Source: Pachypanchax playfairii
Lineage: Eukaryota > Chordata > Actinopteri > Cyprinodontiformes > Aplocheilidae
Direction: 5' to 3'
DNA: 64,000 bases
Assembly (NCBI GenBank): GCA_006937955.1
Contig: SSNP01000001.1
Location: forward strand, 12,378,498 to 12,442,497
Below the pieces are notes generated by a model that had not been told where the DNA came from, ran no database searches, and saw only the letters and a list, made by a program, of their open reading frames with translations. Below are positions 22,786-32,782 of this stretch, piece by piece (positions within the stretch are counted from its first letter, which is position 1; each line of letters opens with the position of its first letter). A program made the position numbers and the translations under genes.

Positions 22786-23897
22786 GCCCTCAACAAAATT
22801 GATTGAAGAAGTTTCACTGGTGGTTATTTAGATTTTATTGACTGGTTAAACATTACCTAGAAAAAAAGGAAAGGGGAAAAAATTAGACTAAACTGATTAC
22901 AACACGTTCATAAGAGAAAAATGGATTTAGCAATATTCAAGGCCTTTATCTCAAAAATCCACCCTAATCAGACACTGCAAAACAATGTCTGAGCAGAATA
23001 ACTGCATTACATCAGCCTACTTTCACTCCACCATTCAAAATCCAAATGAGTTGATAAACTGATCTACACTCACTTCAACACCGATATCTGTGCCAAAAAA
23101 GGAGGAGAAAGAGACATGTCGTCACTGAGTGCTGTCAGCCACATTTGTTTCTCACTGGTGATTCAAGGTTTCCCAGTGATTCACGTCTGTGAAGAGACTA
23201 AATAGCGGGCCCAAAGTGTTGTCGCTCAATTTTTCTCACCACCTATATCCTCTTTTTCCTATTATCTTACTCCTCCTCTCCATTCATCTCTTTGTCCGTC
23301 CACCGTCTCCTTCCTGCCTAATTGTTGCTGTACCACACCAGTTATTTCTCCACTGAGCCTGCACAAGTTCTACCAGGACCAACACTCCACTGCAGCTTCT
23401 CGAGGCTCATGTTGTTAGACCTCCAGGATGTTCAAAAAAACTCCTAACACACCCAGTTCCACCTGAGGGCCAGTGCAAACCAAACAGGGGATTTCACCAC
23501 ACTGATGACGGGGCACACTCTTCCTTCCTGAACCCACATAAATCTGTCGGTAGCTTCTGTCCTCTAGTCTGATATTAAAGCTGTTTTCCATCACATGCTG
23601 CTCTGAAGAGAAGGGAAAGCTATTGTTGACTATTATGAACTGAGCTTGGAAGCTCAAGCTGTGGTTAAATTCTTCCTTGTATTAAAAACACTTTGCTGAC
23701 CTCATGGTGGGAATGATTGACTTGCAGGGGAAGCAACACGGTTTTCACTAAAATATTCTTCTAAAAACAAGCATGTTTTGCAAGAGTCACCATTGCATTC
23801 ATACTCCTGTGTTGATATTGATTTATAGGTTAAACCCTGTCAAAGTTGCTGTGTACTATCACTTCTGTGTAAATTCCACCTTGACTTCTTCTCTCAG
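22786..23897. other. Remainder of small-gene intron 2
   Basis: No repeat family recognised. The minus frame 23,415-23,657 has no family resemblance. Confidence 0.4.
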
Positions 23898-23981
23898 AAA
23901 AATGACAAGAATGGACTTGTAAGGACATTACAACTGAGCCAAGGACCTCTGTCATCTCAGAGTAGAAACTACCATCCCTAG
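23898..23981 (+). CDS. Unrecognised small gene, candidate terminal exon
   Basis: An acceptor with a pyrimidine tract (cttcttctctcag) opens a phase-0 frame, KNDKNGLVRTLQLSQGPLSS then QSRNYHP and a TAG stop at 23,979. An AATAAA follows 125 bp later at 24,106. With the two upstream exons this gives an 88-residue product if ATG 20,046 is the start. It could instead be the C-terminal end of a larger protein whose other exons lie further left, in which case the minisatellite might sit in an intron. No family is recognised. Confidence 0.5.
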   Translation, partial: KNDKNGLVRTLQLSQGPLSSQSRNYHP

Positions 23982-23990
23982 GCTATAATC

Positions 23991-24023
23991 ACACACACAC
24001 ACACACACACAGACACACACACA
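23991..24023. repeat. (CA)n microsatellite
   Basis: About 16 CA units with one interruption, in the predicted 3' UTR of the small gene. Confidence 0.9.
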
Positions 24024-24105
24024 CTCACATTTTACAGACATTCATGCAGAAATGTAACTTCCATGTTGGATCCGTTTGGATGTTCTGAGAATCACAAGAG
24101 GTATG

Positions 24106-24120
24106 AATAAAACGTTTATT
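24106..24120. terminator. Two-way poly(A) signal, AATAAAACGTTTATT
   Basis: AATAAA on the plus strand (24,106-24,111) and AATAAA on the minus strand (TTTATT at 24,115-24,120) sit within a 15-bp near-palindrome. The first serves the small-gene model on the left. The second is the first canonical signal I find downstream of the bhlha9 stop, about 730 nt away. Use of both is inferred. Confidence 0.5.
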
Positions 24121-24848
24121 TAAAAAGGAGGGCAAATTCACATAGTCAAATAATTTCCTTTTAATTTTTCACAATCAAGATGAAGCACAGAGTCTGTACA
24201 TGTTAAACCTAGTATGTTTAATAAAGGCAATTAGACTTTTTCTTGATTGTTTAAGATATTTTTCTTCTCTTCTGAGGAGTTCTCTCATGCAGGTAAAAGT
24301 CCGGTCAACTTTTCTTGGATTATTAGGACTACCATGACTTGAATGACTGAGAACCTTCACCATCTTACAAGCTAAAAAAAGATACTTTAAATTCAATAGA
24401 CAAAATAAATACATCAGCAAATGTTGCAGTTTGGTAACAGATTTTTGTAAAACTTGCTGAAGAAACACATTTTGCTATGTAAGCTTAAGTGGCGAACATG
24501 ACATGCTTGCAAGTTTGCATGGTCTTAAATTAAGAAATGCTGCACAATTCTCAACAAATCAGATTTTGTTAAAGAAAATGAAGACTTGTGGACACAGTAT
24601 TTTCACATTTCTACTGTAGAATTAGACTATATTCAGAAATGCAAGATCACAATTCCATTGTCAATATGTGCAACATTCTGCAGTCCGGAGAGCCATTGCA
24701 CTTTAATGTTATTGTGTTAAAATGAATTGCTTCTGCTCTACAGTTACACTGTTACTGATTTATGGTAATGTCGTGAAACATCTTGTCATTTCTTTTCAGA
24801 GTCCTCTGCTGTTTTATGTTTAGGGCTCACCGAGGAGGCTTTAACCTG

Positions 24849-25718
24849 TTACAGTATATCAGAGCACACAGGGAGGCTGTGGTCTGACTCCTGCAGGTAG
24901 CTCACTTGCCATGGAAGCCCAAAAGTGGGATTTGGCTCCACAAAGTTGTCCAGGTATCCCTGAGCACAGGCAGCCCACATCCCTGGCTGATAGGCCAAAC
25001 CTTCAGCCACCTGAGGGTATCGCAGTGGACTGGGTGGAGGTTCATCTGGGCTGCTGCAGTGTCCATGAGAGCTATGAAAGTGTCCCTCAGGGGGATAACA
25101 GGGGTAGTGTGGTGATGGTGGGCATGATGACACGGTGTTGTCCATGTAAACATGTGGATCCGTGGACATATGATGCATGTGGTGCCCTTTTTGTGGCTGT
25201 ATCTGTTGAGAGACAGATGCATGCCAGGGAACATAGATCTGGTGCTCGAAGCGAGGGACAGCAACCCTGGTCTGCTCAAGTCGAGATGCTCCCATCGCAG
25301 CAGGTCCTACAGCTGTCCTATGGCACTCCCGATGTGTGCACGGCTTGTTCGGAGGATTTGAACTCAGGAAAACAGACAGAGCTGAGATGCGATTGATGGC
25401 CCTTTGAAGCGTTGCAATTTTAGACAGTCGCTTGCCACTCAGGTCATGATTCAAGGCAACGCGTAGAGCATTGAAGGCTTGGTTGTAGTCCATTATACGC
25501 TTTCGCTCACGCACATTAGCAGCCATCCTTCGAGCTTTTGAGCGGACTGGTCGATTGCGCTTCTTGGTCTGGCCTTCCTCTGGGTCACTCAAGCTGTTGG
25601 TTAAATGTTCATGATCTTGGAAAGATCGCTTGGAACTTCCCTCATCACCGTGTCCCAGCATGCCAAGCTCAAGCTCTTCCTCAGAAAACTCTGAACCTGC
25701 AATGCTGCTGCAGCTCAT
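24849..25718 (-). CDS. bhlha9: Class A bHLH transcription factor 9
   Basis: An intronless 289-residue frame. Residues 57-75 are the basic region ([19 protein letters not shown]). Helix 1 is about 76-90, the loop about 91-96 and helix 2 about 97-118 ([20 protein letters not shown]). [19 protein letters not shown], the 'DYN-AFNALR' stretch and the single-exon structure are what I know of BHLHA9, a factor needed in limb apical ectoderm whose human mutations cause complex syndactyly. The N-terminus is acidic (SEEELELG). The C-terminal half is His/Pro/Ser-rich and unlike the mammalian one. I chose ATG 25,718 (MSCSS..., A at -3) over the in-frame ATG at 25,745, which has a poor context. It should bind E-boxes as a heterodimer with E-proteins in the nucleus. 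Confidence 0.93.
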   Translation of the reverse strand: MSCSSIAGSEFSEEELELGMLGHGDEGSSKRSFQDHEHLTNSLSDPEEGQTKKRNRPVRSKARRMAANVRERKRIMDYNQAFNALRVALNHDLSGKRLSKIATLQRAINRISALSVFLSSNPPNKPCTHRECHRTAVGPAAMGASRLEQTRVAVPRFEHQIYVPWHASVSQQIQPQKGHHMHHMSTDPHVYMDNTVSSCPPSPHYPCYPPEGHFHSSHGHCSSPDEPPPSPLRYPQVAEGLAYQPGMWAACAQGYLDNFVEPNPTFGLPWQVSYLQESDHSLPVCSDIL

Positions 25719-25745
25719 TGTGTAAATAATATGAACACAAAACAA

Positions 25746-26960
25746 GCTAAAACAAAGAATTTCTGCTAACTTTTCAGCTGCCGTGATGGAAGTCTGTTGG
25801 TAAAAAAATTTCTGCGCAGCCTCCTAAAACACAGTCCCTTGGTGGGGCTGCCGGTGTTCTCCGTTCCTCCGACAGCCCAGATACTCTCTTCGTCTGACTC
25901 CTCCAGTGTACTGTGGTTACTTGTACCTGAAAAAGACAGGTTGGTCTGCTTTTTAAAGATCATGAAGTCACATGGTACAATCACTTGTGTGGAATGATGC
26001 ACTCTCTCTCCCTTTTCAGGTTTATGAGTGGCCTGCGGGCAAATGGCACTGTCACCACCTCCTCCTGTTCTGACTCTCCCTCACATCCTTCTTAGTATCA
26101 TTCAGAACAGTTCCAACTCTTTGTAATGTAAGTAAACACAAAGCACAAAATATTTAAAGAAAGCAACTAACTGTTTAATTAAACTGGTTTTTAATGATCA
26201 AGTCTGAAACTTTCACTTCCATTTGTGCTCTTTACAGGAAACTTTCCAAGACACCGAGCTGTTTTATAAAAATGAATTAATAACTCAAGCCCTGTTTTCA
26301 ATATAGTTATTACCTTTCCACATAGATATTAACAGTAATGGCGCAGTGATTCCTTCTCTTTACTGAACAATGTGTGAAAAAATTAGTCTCAAAATATACC
26401 TCTATATTTTTATAAGAAATGCATGATGAATTGAAGATTTATCCGCATGACCAAGTATGTGTTAGGTTTCCACTTTTGTCAAGTCTAGAGACAGCGGAAC
26501 CTTCTTATCTTTCACAGGTTAGATTCATCCTGGCAATTAGCTGCTTCTAGAGTGGCGATTCTCCCTTCTCTCTGTCTCTTTTTGCTCAGCTTTAAGGACC
26601 ATGTAATTTAGTAAGTAGCTGCCCTGGAACCCATACCCATAAATCAGGTCTGGGCAGCACCTGAGGACAAGACCAAAGTAAGCTTTAGACTTCAAAGAGA
26701 GAGGAAAAACAAGAGTAAATATTTCACAATTAGAACCAGTTATTGTTGCTGGCTTAAGCAATCGATCTGTCATCCTCTTCTGCTCATGAAGATGGGGGTT
26801 CCATTTGGAAGGAAATGGAACATTTGTGCTACTTTAAATATTGTAATGTGAGATAACAAGTTGCCAGTCTTTCTTAATTAATAATTTAAGGAACTGTTCC
26901 TTCACTTATGAACTTTCTCCTTCTGACACAAGTGCTTTTCTTGAACAAAAGAAAGTAACC
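25746..26960. other. Upstream (promoter side) of bhlha9
   Basis: No repeat was recognised, so the minus-strand promoter should be here. An E-box-like CACATG lies near 25,970. I could not identify a TATA box or transcription start with confidence. Confidence 0.35.
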
Positions 26961-27251
26961 TTGCACTGCAAGCTAGATTCTCACGAGTTTTCCAAACCCA
27001 CAAAAATCTATCTTGTACTGCTCCAACTAAACCGTCTGACTCAACTCCACTGGTGGTTCGGACCAATCATGTGTTAGCATTGTGCTTTGGGGCAGGTGTT
27101 CAGGTATGATTGGCAGTAAGTGCCCAGGCAAAGCAAAACAAACATGACCCTGCCAGTGGACATACACGTAGAATCTGTTTTAGGAGAACTAGAGAAGATT
27201 TCTTTGTTGAAAAATTAGCAAAAGTAAGAACTTTGTGCATTTCTTGATTGC

Positions 27252-27921
27252 ATCGACTACTGCAACTCTTTGCTGGCCGGTCTTCCGGCGTCCTCGGTTA
27301 AACCTCTGCAGATGATTCAGAACGCAGCAGCACGTCTGGTCTTCAACCAGCCCAAAAGGGCTCATGTCACTCCGCTGCTCATTTCTCTGCACTGGCTTCC
27401 AGTTGCAGCACGCATCAAATACAAAGCTCTGCTTCTGGCTTACCAGACTCTAACACACACAGCTCCTACTTACCTTCACTCCTTCATCCAAACCTACATT
27501 CCCACGCGTCAGCTACGCTCAGCCGCTGAAAGACGCCTAGCGCTTCCACCACAACGTGGCATGAGATCATGTTCCAAACTCTTCTCCTCTCTTGTCCCCC
27601 GATGGTGGAATGACCTACCAAACTCGGTCCGATCCTCAGAGTCTGCAGCTACTTTTAAGAGCAGACTTAAGACTCACCTCTTTAAAGAACACTTTCAGTC
27701 TTAATGTAGGATTAATTTATGATTTATGATAGCAATTTGGGAGTTTATCTCTACACAAAAAAAAAAAAAAAAAAATTGATACACTTGATGTATCACCGTC
27801 GGAACTAAACTGGACTCCAAACAGTCCACCTCCTTATATTGTTTCCTTCTCTTTGATTTCTTGCTTGTATGTTCTCTCAATGTAAGTCGCTTTGGATAAA
27901 AGCGTCTGCTAAATGACAGTA
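27252..27921 (+). mobile_element. 5'-truncated L2-type LINE, 3' end intact
   Basis: An open frame of 144 residues (27,270-27,704) reads MLAGLPASSVKPLQMIQNAA, HWLPVAARIKYKALLLAYQ and PRWWNDLPNSVR: the C-terminal end of an L2-clade reverse transcriptase. After an A-run the 3' tail holds the hairpin at 27,888-27,904 and ends 'gtctgctaaatgacagtag'. The long intact frame suggests a fairly recent insertion compared with the host repeat. Confidence 0.85.
27888..27904 (+). other. L2 LINE 3' RNA hairpin (GGATA loop)
   Basis: CGCTTT-GGATA-AAAGCG forms a perfect 6-bp stem with a GGATA loop. This is the structure known in eel UnaL2 as the element recognised by its own reverse transcriptase. Confidence 0.85.
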
Positions 27922-28432
27922 GTAGTGTGTGATTTTCTCCCAACTAGATTTGCAAGAGCTTGATTTACTGCAATCTCAGATGTATGTGTATAACCAACTG
28001 GACATGTGGGGCTACACACAGATCTGGAAGAGCCAGGTTAAAAAGAAAGAGGAAAAACCAAGAAACAAAAATCCTAATGGTAAAGAAGTCAGTCTGACAT
28101 TTATCTAACATTCTGGCAAAACAAAAAAATACACTTTTAGACCCTGAAGAGTGCTTTGTCCTTCATGCCCTCATGTTTATTGGTTTTATGTTTGGTGCAT
28201 TCTAAGATAAGTTTAAGAATAGCAAAAGACCAAAAGCCCAACTGGATCAAGTTTCCAACCTTTTCATTGTTGTGTCAAAGAACTGAGTTGTTAACTGCAT
28301 AATCCTACTTATTCAGCCATTGTAAAATAGTAAAGATGAATATGAGAAATAAGTGCATAAGAAGAAAACAAAGAAAAAAAATCAAATTTATGTAAAAAAA
28401 TAAATGAATTTTCTATTAAGTCATTTTTTAAA

Positions 28433-28620
28433 TTGGTCTGCAACATGGAAGTGTTGGCATTTTGACAGCAAGGAAGTTGTGGGTTTAACACCAGACTGGG
28501 CCTTTCTGCAAAGAAGTTGCATGTTTTACCTGCATGCATTGGTTTTCTTCAGTTTCCTTCTAGAAGTCCAAAAATGTACATTTGTCTGGTTCTTAGTGTG
28601 AGTGTTTGATTCTTCCTAAT
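28433..28620 (+). repeat. SINE family 1, diverged
   Basis: 'tttctgcaaagaagttgcatgttttacc', 'tgcatgc' and 'gtgagtgtttgattc' follow the family order. Confidence 0.5.
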
Positions 28621-28639
28621 GTAAAAGCGATCTATTACA

Positions 28640-28939
28640 GATTGATATTCTGACCCATTCCCTCAAAAGTTCTTCCTCCATCCAACCCGCCGTGCCCCCT
28701 GCTAACCTGTCCATCATGGGGTCTAAAGTGTTGTTGCTCTGCCCCTCACCTCTGGAACTCACTACCTCCTTGAATCACTGATCCTTCTACGCTGTTCAAA
28801 ACCCTTTCAAATCTTTTTAAAACTGCATACTCTCTCTATTTCTCTTGTAAATAATTAGATTTTATTTGTAGATTTTTGTTTTTTATTGCCTTCTTGTATT
28901 CTTGCTTTGTTTTTATTGTAATGTAGCCTTGAAATGTAC

Positions 28940-28983
<44 letters not shown>
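28640..28983 (+). mobile_element. LINE 3' end with (TAA)n tail
   Basis: 'cctctggaactcactacctcc' reads as the LWNSLPP-like motif that ends many fish LINE proteins, followed by 'ttcaaatctttttaaaactgc' (a FKxxLKT-like end). After about 150 bp the sequence runs into 15 TAA units at 28,939-28,983. Confidence 0.5.
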
Positions 28984-28986
<3 letters not shown>

Positions 28987-30827
28987 TGATGTTATGGTTT
29001 TGTAAAGGACTGGCAACCTGTGGAGTATACCCCTCCCCACATTACACTGCTGAAGTAACCTTATTGGTATACAAAATGAATGACTAGATTTTTAATAGAT
29101 GCATGTGTCTTGAAAGCAAAGATTTTAAAGATTTAAAATTTTTAGTCTTGAGTTTTAATCATCATATTTTTGTTTCAAAATTAAAATCATTACTACAAGA
29201 TCAGTCGGGCAGAACCACCTTAGTTTTTGAATTTCTGTCAAGCAACATCCTAAATGTAATACAGTGGAAAACTGTTCTGTAGTTCCACATATTTAAACAT
29301 GCATCAGGTAAGTGCTCATGCATTATCATTGTCTAGTGTGATCCTCAAATCAAGGTCAAGTGCAGTGGTGAAAAGTTTCATTCATACCAACAAGCTGAAC
29401 CACAATGCTGTTGTTCCAGGTATTTCAATGTCTTTTTTATGATGCTCCATGTCTGTGAAGCTGTAAAGTTACTGCTAAAACCAAAGTGCTCACCACACCT
29501 TCCTCTTGCTGGTATTTTGAATACCTTAATAGTTAAAAACGGTTAGAAATGTTCTGCACGTCACTTAGCTCCAAGGAGTGTACAGGCTTTATCCAAGCTG
29601 TGATTTATGGCTTCACAAACATGTCAGATTTACTGCTTCGGTGCACAGAGCATGAAGACTGCAGCCTCGGACTCTCCCTGTCCATTCATTTTTGACAGGT
29701 GACAAGACACCAGTAATTATCAGCCGCCGAGAATAAATCACATAGATTTTATCATGCAGTTAGCCATGCCCTTGATGGAATAACCATTTTCAAGGAAGGG
29801 GATCCTGTCCAACACCGCTGAACCTAAGATTTGTAAATCTCCAGCTCAAGCCCCCATAATGACTGGTTGTTAGCCGTTTGTTATTAGAGGTCTGTGCGCC
29901 AAAAGTTCTAGATGTATATTTCCAAAGGGGTAGTTATAGGTAATAAGTGAGTAAGTCCAGGTTCGCTAACCTTGGCTTTGCAATGGTATGTTAATGCATG
30001 TTTTTGTTGTCTGACATGGAATTTTCTCACCTCAATAAAGTTCTTTAAGTTAAGAAAAAATAGGAATAGATGAAAATAATATGTTTCAAATAAATATTGT
30101 CATTTTGGGTTATATTATTGTAGTGACTTAATCTCAAGCATGTTACTGACATTTGATGCGTGCTTGAGCTGTTTCTTTTTTTTTTGTTGTGGAAAAAATT
30201 CTAATATGCGTTCATGCATCACACCTCCACACTTAATCATCTCCACTGCCTCCAAAACCTGTACTCCCTTCAGGTTCTCAGCTTTATCACTTGTAGGTAA
30301 CTTTAAAATAAAAGACAAAGTGTGAAAAAATGCTCTGATAAATCCAGTATATGTATCGCTTACCAGTAGTCTGCTTAACCTTTTCAAGTCTTTTCACAGG
30401 CAAAACACGTAGATTAGTACAAAAACAGAATCTGCTTAATCAGCCTATGGACACAATGGAGACAAAGAGGTGTACAGTGTTACAGTTACATCATATTCGA
30501 CAGGCAACACGACTGCATTTGAAGGTCAGAGGGGTTGAGTGATGAAACATATACTCAGCTATCATTAAGTTCAAAGAGTTTGAAGCCGAACTCAACTCCA
30601 AAGGTATTAAGGTAACTATATTTTTAAATGACAGTTGTCGGTTCTGGATAATATGTTCTAATGCTTTTGGTTGTCGCTTCATAACAGAGTACTTAGATAA
30701 TTTAGACATCAACAATATTCAGGGGAAAATTAAACATTAGAAGTACTCGAGGTTTAATAAAACCTTTTCATAGGGTTAGGGTTAAAAGTGTTTCCTGGAT
30801 AATTCAGAACAGTTATCCAGTCAATCA
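28984..30827. other. Intergenic DNA, no gene recognised
   Basis: Mostly unique-looking DNA. 29,690-29,900 is less AT-rich and repeat-free (see findings). Frames at 30,115-30,715 have no recognisable content. Confidence 0.4.
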
Positions 30828-31065
30828 AGGCAGAAGGTCCAGGTTCTGCTGGACGTTTCCTTCTGTTAAAAGGGAGTTGTTCTTTTCCACTATCTCTAGT
30901 TCATGCAGGTCTGATTGGAGGATTGTGTTAAAATTCCACTCAATCTGCTGTTTTCCTGAGATAGGAAACTGTTCACTAACTGGTTTTTCATAATTTACTG
31001 AATTCAGTTATAACTGACTTACTTTGTTATGCATTAGCACTAAATAAATAAAACTGAGTTTTACC
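30828..31065 (+). repeat. Interspersed repeat family 3, copy 1
   Basis: 'tttccttctgttaaaaggga', 'ttttccactatctc', 'cactcaatctgctg' and 'cataatttactgaattcag' recur in the same order at 57,618-57,930. The unit class is unknown to me; it is common in fish introns. Confidence 0.55.
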
Positions 31066-31797
31066 TCTGTGACACATGTCGCACATGGAACATGCCTGAG
31101 GCTGTAATCACTTACAAGTATTGATTATAGGGGGTGATTATAGGTGTTATTTTTTGGCATGAAAAAAAATCAGGATTCCATCTTTATGTAGAGAGCAATT
31201 GTATTTCTTATGTATTTACTTTCCAATGTTTTAGTGTCACTGCTTGTTGAACTGTAACTGGGCTGATTAAAATTTCTGCAAACTATTTATAAAGTAACAA
31301 CTACATAAAAAAGAATAAAACATTATTTTGAAATAAGGAGTTGATTTTAATTAGGTTTCTTCCATTAACTAGTCACTGGTATAAAATAATGGCTGCAGAA
31401 CCTTTTGCACCAATCATTTCTATCATGTGACTGAATGAAACAATCTTGTTTGTTTGACAGGAGTGCATCTGCATCACAAACTATTTATTTCAGCCTTACA
31501 AAAAATGGAATGATGACAAGTGTGCTGACACAACAATTATGAATCATTCTGTGTGAAATTACTGGCAGTTAGGTGCAGTTGGCTGCTGTAGTCGCTTCCA
31601 GTTTACACCCCAGCTATAAAACTTCAGTTATCGGGTTGAAACAATGCCCTGCATATTTCAGCACGCTCAGCTCTGAAAGTGTTATTCATACGATATATGT
31701 TATGTGTCTGTTGGCTATTAATCATAAAGGCCTGTTGAAGTTTATTCTAAAACACTGGAGGCGCTCCATTTGTTTACTTGTCTTCAGATTGGTTGGA

Positions 31798-31798
<1 letters not shown>
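31066..31798. other. Intergenic DNA, nothing recognised
   Basis: AT-rich DNA without a supported feature. Confidence 0.4.

Positions 31799-31883
<85 letters not shown>
31799..31883. repeat. (TG)n microsatellite, left
   Basis: About 42 uninterrupted TG units. Confidence 0.97.
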
Positions 31884-31886
<3 letters not shown>

Positions 31887-32176
31887 TTGTATTTCTGACC
31901 TCCTGGGGACCCGTTTCCTGACTTTTACTATCTTTCTGGGGTCCGGGGGTTCTTGTGGGGACCGAAGCCTGGTCCCCATGAGGGGGACTCCCCTTTTTAG
32001 GGTTAGGGGTTAGGTTTATAGGTATGGTGTGAATAGAGTTTTAGTTAGTCTTAGGGTTAGTTATAGATCAGTAATGGTTAAGGTTAGGAAAAGGGTTTGG
32101 GTTAGGTATAAATCTTGTTACTAAAATCAATGGAAGTCAATGGACGGTCCCCATAAGGATAACAAAACACACTTGT

Positions 32177-32179
<3 letters not shown>
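31884..32179. repeat. 'Ggggacc' repeat unit framed by TG arrays
   Basis: The unit starts 'tttgtatttctgacctcctgggga' and ends 'ggtccccataaggataac', with a middle rich in GGGTTAGG, TTAGGG and similar. It lies between two TG arrays, an arrangement I recognise as common in fish. GGGGACC / GGTCCCC near the ends are inverted. The class is uncertain. Confidence 0.55.

Positions 32180-32214
<35 letters not shown>
32180..32214. repeat. (TG)n microsatellite, right
   Basis: About 17 TG units. Confidence 0.95.
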
Positions 32215-32216
<2 letters not shown>

Positions 32217-32462
32217 TTGGTCTGAGTCACAACGAATTTTAGTATCAGCACAGTCAAATCAAAAACATTTAGGAGGCTGAAGGAAAAATAATGTAGATGT
32301 TTTAGTGTGGGGGAGGGGCATAAAAAATCTCCAAACTGTTCTTCTATATGAAAAATAATTTACAAATGAAGAACATTTAAAACAACTTCAAGCATAACCT
32401 TGTTTTGTTTGAAGTTGTTGGGTGCACCTGAAGAGTGCCTGCTAGATTGCTAAAAAAAAAAG

Positions 32463-32545
32463 TCTGAAATACTGTAAGAATACTGTAAGAATACTGTAAG
32501 AATACTGTGAGAAATACTGTAAGAATACTGTGAGAAATACTGTTA
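32463..32545. repeat. Short tandem repeat, AATACTGTAAG type
   Basis: Six or seven imperfect 11-13-bp units of the form (A)AATACTGT(A/G)AG. Confidence 0.85.
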
Positions 32546-32722
32546 TATTAAACTGATCATTTCAAAGTGAACTGAATATTAAAAGAGGGCTTTGGAAAGT
32601 GTAACTGCACATGAAGGATTCTTAAACCCCCATCTGCCCAGTTGTTGTTGTGCAGGGTCTCAGCTTGTTGTGTTTTGGTGCTTTAGTTTGAATTTTGGAT
32701 AAGTTTCCTGCAATCTTTTCCC

Positions 32723-32782
32723 TGGGTTAGGCTTAGGGTTAGGATTAGGGTTAGGATTAGGGTTAGGATTAGGGTTAGGGCT
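32723..32782 (+). repeat. Interstitial telomere-like repeat
   Basis: Alternating GGGTTA and GGATTA hexamers, about nine in 60 bp. Confidence 0.85.

Larger units (their letters stand above)
26961..28045 (+). mobile_element. Old repeat copy A, split by an L2 insertion
   Basis: Shares a long diverged similarity with 50,272-50,960: '...gattctcacgag', 'ttttccaaac', 'aacatg', 'gtagaatctgttttaggaga', 'tttgtgcatttcttgat'. After the L2 it resumes with 'ttttctcccaactagatt', 'tgcaagagcttgatttactg' and 'gatctggaagagccagg'. The short frame starting ATG 27,144 has a stop where copy B stays open. Confidence 0.6.

Noticed and set aside
22429..22806. Open frames on both strands at the TCTG array
   Set aside because: Translations of a 4-bp repeat, which reads open in every frame.
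25766..26002. Second coding exon upstream of bhlha9
   Set aside because: The frame lacks a splice donor joining it to bhlha9, and the bHLH gene is intronless in relatives. Equally open on the other strand.
27270..27704. 144-residue intact frame as a host protein
   Set aside because: It is the C-terminal end of an L2 LINE, followed by the LINE's 3' hairpin.
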